Source of the DNA: an uncultured Clostridia bacterium | GTDB taxonomy: Bacteria; Bacillota; Clostridia; Oscillospirales; Oscillospiraceae | DNA length: 11,718 nucleotides | NCBI GenBank assembly: GCA_937893605.1 | Contig: CALBGG010000147.1 | Span: forward strand, 1 to 11,718 | Reading direction: 5' to 3' | Shown here: in pieces, positions 1 through 6,445 of the stretch | How positions within the stretch are numbered: position 1 is the first letter of the stretch | How the letters are laid out: each line of letters starts with the position of its first letter | The notes under the pieces: generated by a model | Databases searched by the model: none | The model's input: only the letters and a program-made list of their open reading frames with translations | Told to the model about the DNA's origin: nothing | Made by a program: the position numbers and the translations under genes

Positions 1-857
1 CGCTGCGGGAAGGCTCCAAGCGGCCGTTTGATGACGTTGGGAACGGCAGAGTTGTCGCTGTTGTCGGTGCAGGTCCTGCAGGTATGGAGGCCGCCGTCAC
101 ACTGAAGCAGAGAGGATTTCATCCGATTGTTTTTGACAAGGGTGAACAGATTGGCGGTAATCTGCACATTGCAAAAAAGCCTCCGTTTAAGGGAAAGTTT
201 GAATGGGCTGTGGATTACTACAAATCCATGTTCACCAAGCTCGGTATTGAGGTCAGATTGGGAAAAGAGGTTACGTCTGAGGAGGTTCTCGAGCTCAAGC
301 CTTACTCCATTCTGATTGCCTCCGGCAGTAATCCGACAAATCCTCCGATTCCCGGACTTGATCAAGTTACAGTTTACCAATCGCACGATGTCCTGGTACA
401 GGATATGCAGTTCTCCGGAAAGAAAATCGTTGTCCTCGGCGGTGGAATCACCGGCCTTGAAACCGCGCTGTATATCAATCGTCAGGGAAACAACGACGTG
501 TCCGTCGTGGACATGCTTCCGGAATGGCCAATTGCCATGACGGATTTGCGTTATCAACAGGAGGCTCTCCTTGAGGTACGTCATTGCAATGATCAGGGCG
601 TAAAGCTTTTCTATAACAACAAGGTCGCAAAATACGAAGATGGTAAAGTTGTTGCAGAAAGCACGATTGACGGAAGCGTAACAGAGTTACCGGCAGATAT
701 AGTGATTATGTCCTTGGGTGTAAAATCCGACGATGCTCTCTATCAGGAGCTCTTGTCAAAGCATCCAAGCGTCTGGAAGGCCGGTGATGCGCTTGGGATC
801 GGTAAAATCAATAAGGCTGTCCTTCACGGCAGCAAATTTGGTTATGCACTGACATAA
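1..857 (+). CDS. NADH:flavin oxidoreductase (old yellow enzyme family), C-terminal FAD/NAD(P) part; 5' truncated by window edge
   Basis: The reading frame is open from the window edge (first full codon at 3) to a TAA at 855-857, followed by a second in-frame TAA. About 284 residues are visible. A first dinucleotide-binding motif GAGPAG lies at visible residues 22-27 and a second, GGGITG, at about 146-151. A flavin-contacting GD motif (AGDALGIG) sits near the C-terminus at about 260. This two-dinucleotide-fold arrangement is the C-terminal half of 2,4-dienoyl-CoA reductase / enoate reductase / BaiCD-BaiH type enzymes. In that family an N-terminal TIM barrel with FMN and a 4Fe-4S cluster precedes it; here that part would lie upstream of the window. 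The enzymes reduce activated C=C bonds using NAD(P)H in the cytoplasm. The substrate cannot be read from this half. An ATG at 84 falls inside the first nucleotide-binding motif, so it is not the real start. Confidence 0.9.
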   Translation, partial: LREGSKRPFDDVGNGRVVAVVGAGPAGMEAAVTLKQRGFHPIVFDKGEQIGGNLHIAKKPPFKGKFEWAVDYYKSMFTKLGIEVRLGKEVTSEEVLELKPYSILIASGSNPTNPPIPGLDQVTVYQSHDVLVQDMQFSGKKIVVLGGGITGLETALYINRQGNNDVSVVDMLPEWPIAMTDLRYQQEALLEVRHCNDQGVKLFYNNKVAKYEDGKVVAESTIDGSVTELPADIVIMSLGVKSDDALYQELLSKHPSVWKAGDALGIGKINKAVLHGSKFGYALT

Positions 858-883
858 TAATTATTTTACCAAGATACAGCAAA

Positions 884-924
884 AGATGCAGAGCGGCTTA
901 TGCCGCTCTGCATCTGAGTTTTTT
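884..924 (+). terminator. Intrinsic terminator of the flavin oxidoreductase gene
   Basis: A perfect 14-bp stem (884-897 with 902-915) with a TTAT loop is followed by TGAG and a six-T run at 919-924. It lies 27 bases past the stop codon. Confidence 0.93.
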
Positions 925-1039
925 CCAGCAGCAAAAGCAAAAACCGCCATTCGGCCAAGTGACGTTTTTTAGCTTAGCTATAATTCGTTTCTTCACGAGC
1001 TAACCGCGTGCCGCAGTGCTCTTTCTGCGCCTATTACAG
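925..1039. other. Gene-free stretch between two terminators; orphan TATAAT
   Basis: No credible reading frame is present. A TATAAT occurs at 979-984 on the plus strand without a convincing -35 box at 16-18 bp. Short inverted pairs (GAGC at 998-1001 with GCTC at 1018-1021; GCGC near 1027 and 1039) could fold in RNA. A transcript starting near 990 would end at the terminator at 1040-1076 and be about 80-85 nt long. Nothing recognisable from RNA families was identified, so this is left as non-coding sequence of unknown role. Confidence 0.4.
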
Positions 1040-1076
1040 CGCCTGCCTCGATCTATGTCAAGGCGGGCGTTTTATT
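1040..1076 (+). terminator. Second intrinsic terminator, upstream of the hydrolase promoter
   Basis: A 9-bp stem (1040-1048 with 1061-1069, one G-U pair), a 12-nt loop and a TTTTATTT tail. It sits over 100 bases after the first terminator, so it either backs that one up or ends a separate short transcript. Confidence 0.7.
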
Positions 1077-1119
1077 TATCTCCCACGTCTGTAGGACTAC
1101 CATACGAGACGCTGAATTG

Positions 1120-1148
1120 TTGACATGGGCAAAGCGTTGTTATATACT
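1120..1148 (+). promoter_or_regulatory. Sigma-A promoter of the hydrolase-membrane protein gene
   Basis: Perfect -35 TTGACA at 1120-1125, a 17-bp spacer and -10 TATACT at 1143-1148. The predicted start of transcription is near 1155, giving a leader of about 87 nt. Confidence 0.9.
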
Positions 1149-1162
1149 GAAATAAGTTTCTG

Positions 1163-1205
1163 CGGTTAACGATATAGTGAATATAAGAAACTATATTGTT
1201 AGCCG
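1163..1205 (+). promoter_or_regulatory. Dyad / hairpin in the leader, candidate operator
   Basis: A 16-bp inverted repeat pairs 1163-1178 with 1190-1205 around an 11-base centre. The only two non-Watson-Crick positions are G-U pairs, so it can fold in the mRNA. It begins about 8 bases past the predicted transcription start and has no T run, so it is not an intrinsic terminator. A MarR-family regulator is encoded immediately downstream of the target gene, making a protein-binding site plausible (inference). Confidence 0.6.
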
Positions 1206-1241
1206 AAACACGAGAAAACTTATGAAGTAAGGAGAAGAAAA

Positions 1242-3071
1242 ATGCAAAAAACATCCGCAAAAACAAAAATACTTACAATTGTTGCTGCTATACTGATGCT
1301 CGTCAGTATGATAGGCGCATCGCTGGTGCAGAGCTCAGGCGGCAAGGTAGAGGTCACGGAGGTAAGCTTTGATACCGATTTCGGTGCTGAAATGAGTGCG
1401 CTTATCTATCGACCCAAGACGGCTACCGCAGATAATCCCGCTCCCGGAATAGTATGCGTACACGGAATGTATAACAACAAGGAAATGCAGGACAGCAATC
1501 TTGTCGAGCTGTCACGTCGAGGCTATGTAGTGATGGCGATAGATATGTTTTCTCACGGAGATTCCGACCTGCTTGAAACGGCCGACAACCTGCCGATGAG
1601 CGGAATGGCGGGGCTTCGGTACATGCTCGGTCTGCCATATGTTGATACATCGAAAATCGGCATGACCGGCCATTCCATGGGCGGACTTAACTGCGATCTT
1701 GCAACACAGCTATGCGTCGATGAAAACGGAAATTCGCTCGTCAAAGCACTGTTGCTTAATTGCTGCTTTGCAACCTACACGGATGACAGCGGCGATTATA
1801 CAGACCTCTACGGAGCGACCGATGTCGGTATAATTGCCGATAAATATGATGAGTTCCTTTTCAACGAAGTCAATTCTGATGGCACCGCACTTAAACCCCG
1901 CGACTATATAAAATCCGATAAAGCACAGTCGTTTCTCAACTTTGGGGCTCCGCCGGAAGAGTGCGAACAGAGGCAGGCCGATACCGTCTACTACAAGGAG
2001 TATGATGGCGAGAAGGCTATGCGCGTGATTTATACGCCGTCCTACAACCATCCGTGGTCGCACTTTTCAAAATACGGGGCAGCGGTGACAATAGACTTTT
2101 TTGATGAGGCGCTTGGCAGTCCGGTGGAGATAAGCGCTGACAATCAGGTGTGGCAGTGGAAGGAATTTTTCAACTTTATAGGTCTCATAGGTCTTGCCAT
2201 GTTTGCAGCAAACGTTGCAGTGCTTCTGCTCGGCCTGAAGCCGTTTACAGCGCTCAGAGCCGAGGCTCCGGCACGTAAGATCACAATAAAACGCAAGCGC
2301 TGGAACTATATAGCCGCAGGCGCAGCCTCAGTTCTCAGTGCAGCTCTGTATATCCCAATCACCACAGGTATAAAGGGTGACACAACCGGCAAAGTTATCT
2401 TTTCGCAGGCATCTACATTTGCAATAGGCGCATGGGTTGCAGTAAGCGGATTGCTGCTCATACTGGGCATGGCCGCAATCCAGCGGGCAAACCGGGGAGA
2501 TGGTCTGACGCTGCGCGATATGGGGATGTCAATAAGCGCAAAGAAGCTCGGTCTGTCGGTGCTGCTCGGTATTGTGGCAGTTTCGCTGTCGTATCTGTTT
2601 GTTGTTCTAGCCGATGTTCTGTTTAAGACAGATTTCAGAATCTGGTTCATGGCGGCAAAGACAATGACAGGCAAGGTGTTCCTTATTTCATTGCTGCCGA
2701 ATGTGTTTTTCTTCCTCGTTTATTACCTTGCAAGCTCTGCAATGGTTAACGGGTTTGCATATTGCGACAGAGAAAAGCAGGGCGCAAATATGCTCGCAAA
2801 TATCCTTGTTGCGGTATTTCCGGCGCTCATCATCGTTGTTTTACAGTATGTCTGCCTGTTTTCAACGGGGTCGGTGCTGTTTGGCGTGTATAACGGCAGC
2901 AGCGCGCATTCTATGATACTGTGGCTCTTCCCGATGCTGCTGCTGATACCTGCTGCCGTAGCAATAAGCCGACGGATATACAGGGAAAGCAGAAATCCAT
3001 ATATTGCGGCAGTGATAAACGCACTGTTAGTATCGTTTATTACCTGCGCCAATACCTCTTCGTGGCTTTAA
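1242..3071 (+). CDS. Membrane-anchored alpha/beta hydrolase fused to a multi-spanning membrane domain
   Basis: 609 residues, starting at an ATG with AAGGAG seven bases upstream. Residues 9-29 form a hydrophobic N-terminal anchor or signal. Residues about 40-295 are an alpha/beta-hydrolase domain: oxyanion-type HG at 74-75 and nucleophile elbow GHSMGG with Ser145. Asp203 follows a strand-like segment and His274 (or His270) lies in an NHPWSH stretch, so the triad looks complete (Asp and His assignments are inferred). About eight transmembrane helices follow (roughly 311-333, 353-373, 392-412, 436-460, 478-504, 519-540, 557-577, 587-607). With the N-terminal anchor the hydrolase probably faces outward. 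The substrate is unknown; the fold fits a carboxylesterase or dienelactone-hydrolase-like enzyme. The following MarR gene suggests induction by a small aromatic or lipophilic compound. No exact family with a known function was recognised. Confidence 0.85.
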   Translation: MQKTSAKTKILTIVAAILMLVSMIGASLVQSSGGKVEVTEVSFDTDFGAEMSALIYRPKTATADNPAPGIVCVHGMYNNKEMQDSNLVELSRRGYVVMAIDMFSHGDSDLLETADNLPMSGMAGLRYMLGLPYVDTSKIGMTGHSMGGLNCDLATQLCVDENGNSLVKALLLNCCFATYTDDSGDYTDLYGATDVGIIADKYDEFLFNEVNSDGTALKPRDYIKSDKAQSFLNFGAPPEECEQRQADTVYYKEYDGEKAMRVIYTPSYNHPWSHFSKYGAAVTIDFFDEALGSPVEISADNQVWQWKEFFNFIGLIGLAMFAANVAVLLLGLKPFTALRAEAPARKITIKRKRWNYIAAGAASVLSAALYIPITTGIKGDTTGKVIFSQASTFAIGAWVAVSGLLLILGMAAIQRANRGDGLTLRDMGMSISAKKLGLSVLLGIVAVSLSYLFVVLADVLFKTDFRIWFMAAKTMTGKVFLISLLPNVFFFLVYYLASSAMVNGFAYCDREKQGANMLANILVAVFPALIIVVLQYVCLFSTGSVLFGVYNGSSAHSMILWLFPMLLLIPAAVAISRRIYRESRNPYIAAVINALLVSFITCANTSSWL

Positions 3072-3092
3072 GCCGGCGCACAGTTCGGTCGC

Positions 3093-3121
3093 TTGATTTC
3101 AGCGCGGCGATCTGATATACT
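3093..3121 (+). promoter_or_regulatory. Promoter of the MarR-family gene
   Basis: TTGATT at 3093-3098, a 17-bp spacer and TATACT at 3116-3121. It starts 21 bases after the hydrolase stop codon, so the regulator can be made independently as well as by read-through. No terminator lies between the two genes. Confidence 0.8.
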
Positions 3122-3147
3122 GATGAAAAACTGTAGGAGAAGGTAAT

Positions 3148-3654
3148 ATGCAGTTAGAGTGGCTGGGTAAATACAGGCAGGTTGTAGGCAGTATTGTTCG
3201 TTTTGGTAATGCATATGCAAACAGTGCCAGATATGAGCACAGCTACAGCACCGATACCAAGTTCACGCCTTCGGAGATTCATGTGCTGGAATATGTTCTT
3301 GAGCATGAGGAAGAGACGGTGAATATGGCCGGAATAGCTGAGATGATAGGGATATCAAAGGCCGCACTATCAAAAAATGTGAAAAAGATGGTCGAGAAGG
3401 GGCTTCTTGAGAAATACAAGGCCGAGGGTAATCGAAAGAATATCATACTTCGTGTGTCCGAATACGGCAGGCAGGCCTATGAGGAGTATACGAGATTTGC
3501 ATACGATATCGCTTTCCAACGACTTTTTGAAAAGCTGAAGGATATCCCCGATGAGTATCTTGATAAATTTACAGAAATAATGAATTGCGCGGCCGAGCTT
3601 ACGGCAAAAAACAAGGATCCCGATAAGCCGCAGAAGCTGATAAAAATCGAATAA
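3148..3654 (+). CDS. MarR-family transcriptional regulator
   Basis: 168 residues, with an AGGAGAAGG ribosome site ending just upstream of the ATG. A winged helix-turn-helix spans about residues 40-105: helix 58-68, recognition helix 70-84 (SKAALSKNVKKMVEKG) and a basic wing around 88-103 (AEGNRKNIILRVSE). The flanking helices at 1-30 and 108-155 match the dimerisation region of MarR proteins, and the length is normal for the family. MarR proteins usually repress a neighbouring gene and let go when a small molecule binds. The likely target is the hydrolase-membrane gene just upstream, which has a dyad in its leader. This is inferred from position only. The ligand cannot be told. Confidence 0.9.
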   Translation: MQLEWLGKYRQVVGSIVRFGNAYANSARYEHSYSTDTKFTPSEIHVLEYVLEHEEETVNMAGIAEMIGISKAALSKNVKKMVEKGLLEKYKAEGNRKNIILRVSEYGRQAYEEYTRFAYDIAFQRLFEKLKDIPDEYLDKFTEIMNCAAELTAKNKDPDKPQKLIKIE

Positions 3655-3659
3655 AATGG

Positions 3660-3698
3660 TGCCTCCGGAGTTCAATCAGTGCCTCCGGAGGCAATTTT
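3660..3698 (+). terminator. Intrinsic terminator after the MarR gene
   Basis: An 11-bp GC-rich stem (3660-3670 with 3683-3693), a 12-nt loop, then A and four T. The motif TGCCTCCGGAG occurs twice in direct orientation (3660-3670 and 3680-3690), and the second copy is itself part of a 14-nt palindrome (3680-3693), so two alternative hairpins are possible. Confidence 0.75.
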
Positions 3699-3869
3699 GC
3701 ATATTTTGAAATTAAACTATAAGTTCATCTTGGAGCAGCATGACGGTGAAGGAAGGGGATATCAGCAATGCTTTCTTCCCCGTTAGTGTGACATTTTCCC
3801 GATTTAGACTCCCTTAACAGACTGTTAATTGTGCAGTCCGATAAATAATAATTTAACGCTTTAAAGTTG
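3699..3869. other. Gene-free spacer with a short dyad
   Basis: No credible gene was found on either strand. The only ordered element is a 15-base dyad at 3814-3828 (TTAACAG-A-CTGTTAA), 42 bases upstream of the riboswitch promoter -35 box. It could be an operator. Confidence 0.45.
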
Positions 3870-3898
3870 TTGACATACTGTGAACAATGTGCTAACAT
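3870..3898 (+). promoter_or_regulatory. Promoter of the glycine-riboswitch / symporter transcript
   Basis: TTGACA at 3870-3875, a 17-bp spacer and TAACAT at 3893-3898. The -10 box lies inside a dyad ATGT-N4-ACAT at 3887-3898, which also occurs over the -10 box of the promoter at 11046. Transcription would begin near 3905, just ahead of the riboswitch. Confidence 0.85.
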
Positions 3899-3919
3899 AC
3901 GCTCATAAATCCTGTGAAA

Positions 3920-4036
3920 CCTCAAGGATCGCAAGAGACTGGGGGCGGAGGATGCTCTGGAGAATCCCGAAAGGGTGCCGAAGGTGTAAGGCGCGCAATG
4001 TGCCGAATCTCTCAGGCCAAAGGACAGAGGAAAGCA
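3920..4036 (+). ncRNA. Glycine riboswitch (single aptamer with 5' ghost-aptamer-like element)
   Basis: The full aptamer at about 3952-4030 carries the family landmarks in order: CTCTGGAGA at 3955-3963, GCCGAAGG at 3977-3984, then CTCTCAGGCCAAAGGACAGAG at 4009-4029. Closing stem P1 pairs CTCTG (3955-3959) with CAGAG (4025-4029). Directly upstream, 3920-3951 holds a short element closed by CCTC/GAGG containing GCAAGAGAC, too small for a second aptamer. It resembles the ghost aptamer reported for single glycine riboswitches, where the 5' arrangement is associated with transporter genes. The downstream gene is an alanine/glycine symporter, which fits glycine control of uptake. The aptamer call is firm; the ghost element is an interpretation. 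Confidence 0.93.
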
Positions 4037-4070
4037 TAAATTTTGACTTTAATATGTTTTTCTGATATGT

Positions 4071-4111
4071 CTCCGGAGCTGCTGATAAATTTCAGCAGTT
4101 TTTTTGTTTTT
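4071..4111 (+). terminator. Leader terminator (riboswitch expression platform)
   Basis: A 7-bp stem (4079-4085 with 4092-4098), a 6-nt loop and seven T at 4099-4105, then G and five more T. It lies between the aptamer and the symporter start, so read-through must be regulated. The 8-nt palindrome CTCCGGAG (4071-4078) abuts the stem and can pair with the aptamer P1 strand CTCTGGAG (3955-3962) with one G-U. The switch polarity (ON or OFF) cannot be read with certainty. Confidence 0.85.
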
Positions 4112-4132
4112 CAAAACAAGGAGGAAAAGAAA

Positions 4133-5551
4133 ATGGATGCAGTATTGAAAATCGTCCAGACCGTGAACCTTTACCTGTCGGATTATATACTTATAATCAT
4201 GCTCGTCGGCTGCGGTCTGTATTTCAGCTTTAAGACAAAGTTTGTCCAGGTTCGCTGCTTCGGCGAGGGATGGCGCAGGGTTTTCGGAAGCTTCTCGCTG
4301 CACGGCGGCAAGCAGAAGGGCGGCATGAGCTCTTTCCAGGCGCTTGCCACGGCTATTGCAGCTCAGGTCGGCACCGGCAACATAGTCGGCGCTTGCGGCG
4401 CTATCCTCGTCGGCGGCCCCGGCGCTATCTTCTGGATGTGGATCATCGCTTTCTTCGGCATGAGCACGATCTATGCCGAAGCGGTTCTCGCGCAGAAAAC
4501 ACGCGTCGTCAATCCCGACGGTACCGTTGCCGGCGGCCCTGTTTACTACATCAAGAAGGCCTTCAATAACGGCTTCGGCAAATTCATGGCAGGCTTCTTT
4601 GCAGTTGCAATCATCCTTGCGCTCGGCTTCATGGGCGCAATGGTTCAGTCCAACTCCATCGGCGAGAGCTGCCAGAATGCATTCGGGATCCCGTCCTGGG
4701 TCATGGGCGCTATAATCGCAGTTATCTGTGCATTCATCTTCATAGGCGGCGCGCACCGCGTCGCGGCCGTTGCCGAGAAGATTGTTCCCATTATGGCTAT
4801 CCTGTATGTGCTCGGCGGTCTTGTTGTTCTCATCTGCCGCATCCAGTACGTACCCGAGACCTTCGGTATGATTTTCAAGTATGCATTCAACCCCACTGCC
4901 GTTATCGGCGGCTCGATAGGCTTTGCGATAAAGCAGGCTATTTCCCAGGGCGTCAAGCGCGGCCTGTTCTCCAATGAGGCCGGTATGGGTTCTACTCCTC
5001 ACGCGCACGCTCAGGCAAAGGTCAAGTGCCCCCATGATCAGGGCGTCGTCGCCATGATCGGTGTGTTTATCGACACCTTTATCGTTCTCACCATGACAGC
5101 ACTTGTCGTTATTTCGACCCTGTATGCCGGCGACGGCATACTCTCCGGCGTTATGACCAGCTCGGAAAACCTTGCAGAGCTCGGTATTGCGAAAACGAAT
5201 CTCGCACAGCTTGCCTTCGGCAGCATATTCGGTGAGAAGTTCGGAGGTGCTTTTGTCGCTATCTGCCTGCTGTTCTTCGCGTTCACCACTATCATCGGCT
5301 GGAACCTTTTCGGCCGCATCAATATCGAGTATCTGTTCGGAAAGAAGGCTGTTCTGCCGTATTCGATCATCGCAATAGTGTTCATATTCCTCGGTTCACT
5401 CCTGTCCAACGACCTCGTATGGGAGCTGACGGACATGTTCAACCAGCTCATGGTCATCCCGAACGTTATCGCACTGCTCGCCCTCGGCGGCCTGGTCGCA
5501 GCCAGCGCAAAGGCCGGCAGCAGCGAGACCCTTGAGAATAAGAAAAATTAA
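4133..5551 (+). CDS. AGCS-family sodium:alanine/glycine symporter
   Basis: 472 residues from the ATG at 4133, which has AAGGAGG at 4118-4124 eight bases upstream. An in-frame upstream start at 4043 would translate through the leader terminator and is rejected. Family signatures are clear: a GGMSSFQALATAIAAQVGTG stretch at about 63-82 continuing NIVGACGA, VAGGPVYYI at 132-140, and GLFSNEAGMGSTPHAHA at 277-293. Some ten membrane helices are spread over the protein and the length is typical. It imports alanine and/or glycine with sodium across the cytoplasmic membrane. The upstream glycine riboswitch points to glycine as a main substrate. It has its own promoter and is monocistronic, ending at a strong hairpin before the convergent ABC genes. 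Confidence 0.95.
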   Translation: MDAVLKIVQTVNLYLSDYILIIMLVGCGLYFSFKTKFVQVRCFGEGWRRVFGSFSLHGGKQKGGMSSFQALATAIAAQVGTGNIVGACGAILVGGPGAIFWMWIIAFFGMSTIYAEAVLAQKTRVVNPDGTVAGGPVYYIKKAFNNGFGKFMAGFFAVAIILALGFMGAMVQSNSIGESCQNAFGIPSWVMGAIIAVICAFIFIGGAHRVAAVAEKIVPIMAILYVLGGLVVLICRIQYVPETFGMIFKYAFNPTAVIGGSIGFAIKQAISQGVKRGLFSNEAGMGSTPHAHAQAKVKCPHDQGVVAMIGVFIDTFIVLTMTALVVISTLYAGDGILSGVMTSSENLAELGIAKTNLAQLAFGSIFGEKFGGAFVAICLLFFAFTTIIGWNLFGRINIEYLFGKKAVLPYSIIAIVFIFLGSLLSNDLVWELTDMFNQLMVIPNVIALLALGGLVAASAKAGSSETLENKKN

Positions 5552-5593
5552 AAGTCCGGCACTGTTTTAAAGAGTCCGCTTTCGCGGCGATTC

Positions 5594-5651
5594 AGTCTGT
5601 AAAATAACCACCGTTTTCGTTTCTTTGAAAACGGTGGTTATTTTACAGATT
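5594..5651. terminator. Long bidirectional terminator between convergent genes
   Basis: A perfect 22-bp inverted repeat (5597-5618 with 5627-5648) with an 8-nt loop, extendable to about 25 bp with one G-U. Each arm holds an A/T-rich end next to a GC block, so either strand reads a stem followed by T-rich sequence. It serves the symporter (+) and the ABC operon (-). Confidence 0.88.
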
Positions 5652-5688
5652 AAACAAATCGAAATGATGGCCTGCCGTACTGATTTTT

Positions 5689-6444
5689 TCAGTATTCTTT
5701 TTTTGCTACGGCCATGAACGAACCTACCGTTGTCACAACAAAGTAGCTAAGCGCTGTCAGAAGCGCTTTTTTCATATCGTCGTGCGTGACCTCAAAGCTG
5801 CCGAGAGTTCCGTTTATGCGCTCGATCCAATAGCCGGATAGCTGTATCTCCCTCTCGGCCAGCGCCGTGTCCGCCAATGCGAGGACGATCGTCAGAACCA
5901 TCGGCATCACAAGGCAGATGGCTATAGCTCCGCCGGTCTTCTGCAAAACGGTGCTCACAGCGTAAAACAGTGAAGCCTCCGCGAGCATGACGGCAAGCTG
6001 ACACAGCAGTATTTTCACCGTGTATGCGTCAAACGGCTGCACTCCGGGAGCGCAGAACAGAACTCCGATAAGATAGCCCGCCGCCATGCAGACTGCAGTC
6101 ATTACAGCCGATGCGAACAAAACGGCGATCAGCTTTGCCGCGAAGATGCCGAGGCGGGTATAGCCGCGGGTGACTATATTGCGTATCGTGCCGGAAACAT
6201 AATCCTCGCACACGAAAAGGGGAACGAACACGCCGATGACCATGCTCAGCGTTCCGCCGGAGACAGCGCCTATCATAACGCTCATACCGTCAATTCCCAT
6301 TTGACTGACATCCACGGCGTCCTTTTGCATGAGATATGTTGTGTAGGTCGAAATAAACAGCATCGCCACGGCAACGGCAAGGCAGATATAAAAGCTCTTT
6401 TGACGGATAAGTTTGTGAAATTCAAAATGCAGAAGCCTTCCCAT
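5689..6444 (-). CDS. ABC-2 type transporter permease
   Basis: 251 residues from the ATG at 6444, one base after the stop of the upstream ATPase gene, so the two are translationally coupled. A TTG start at 6480 would overlap the ATPase by 35 bases and is less likely, because MGRLLHFEFHKLIRQK is a typical family start. Six helices are seen (about 17-38, 55-78, 104-128, 143-165, 170-192, 227-246). The cytoplasmic loop CEDYVSGTIRNIVTRGYTR (79-97) is the conserved coupling segment of ABC-2 / lantibiotic-immunity permeases. It forms an exporter with the upstream ATPase. The cargo is unknown; relatives export or give immunity to peptides and other membrane-active agents. The adjacent 3' hairpin ends the operon. 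Confidence 0.9.
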   Translation of the reverse strand: MGRLLHFEFHKLIRQKSFYICLAVAVAMLFISTYTTYLMQKDAVDVSQMGIDGMSVMIGAVSGGTLSMVIGVFVPLFVCEDYVSGTIRNIVTRGYTRLGIFAAKLIAVLFASAVMTAVCMAAGYLIGVLFCAPGVQPFDAYTVKILLCQLAVMLAEASLFYAVSTVLQKTGGAIAICLVMPMVLTIVLALADTALAEREIQLSGYWIERINGTLGSFEVTHDDMKKALLTALSYFVVTTVGSFMAVAKKEY

Positions 6445-6445
6445 A

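Noticed and set aside
84..86. ATG as start of the flavin oxidoreductase
   Set aside because: The frame is open to the window edge, and this ATG is just after the GAGPAG nucleotide-binding loop, which the protein needs.
3725..3934. 69-codon minus-strand frame upstream of the riboswitch
   Set aside because: It crosses the promoter at 3870-3898, has no family resemblance, and no ribosome site was noted.
3880..4065. Short open frame over the riboswitch region
   Set aside because: It lies across the promoter and the glycine aptamer, whose RNA motifs explain the sequence. No ribosome site.
4049..5035. Long open frame (328 codons) on the minus strand opposite the symporter
   Set aside because: It is a shadow of a biased coding frame. 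It has no ribosome site or family motif, its composition is rich in Asp/Ala/Glu as expected from the reverse of a hydrophobic gene, and it runs into the riboswitch terminator.
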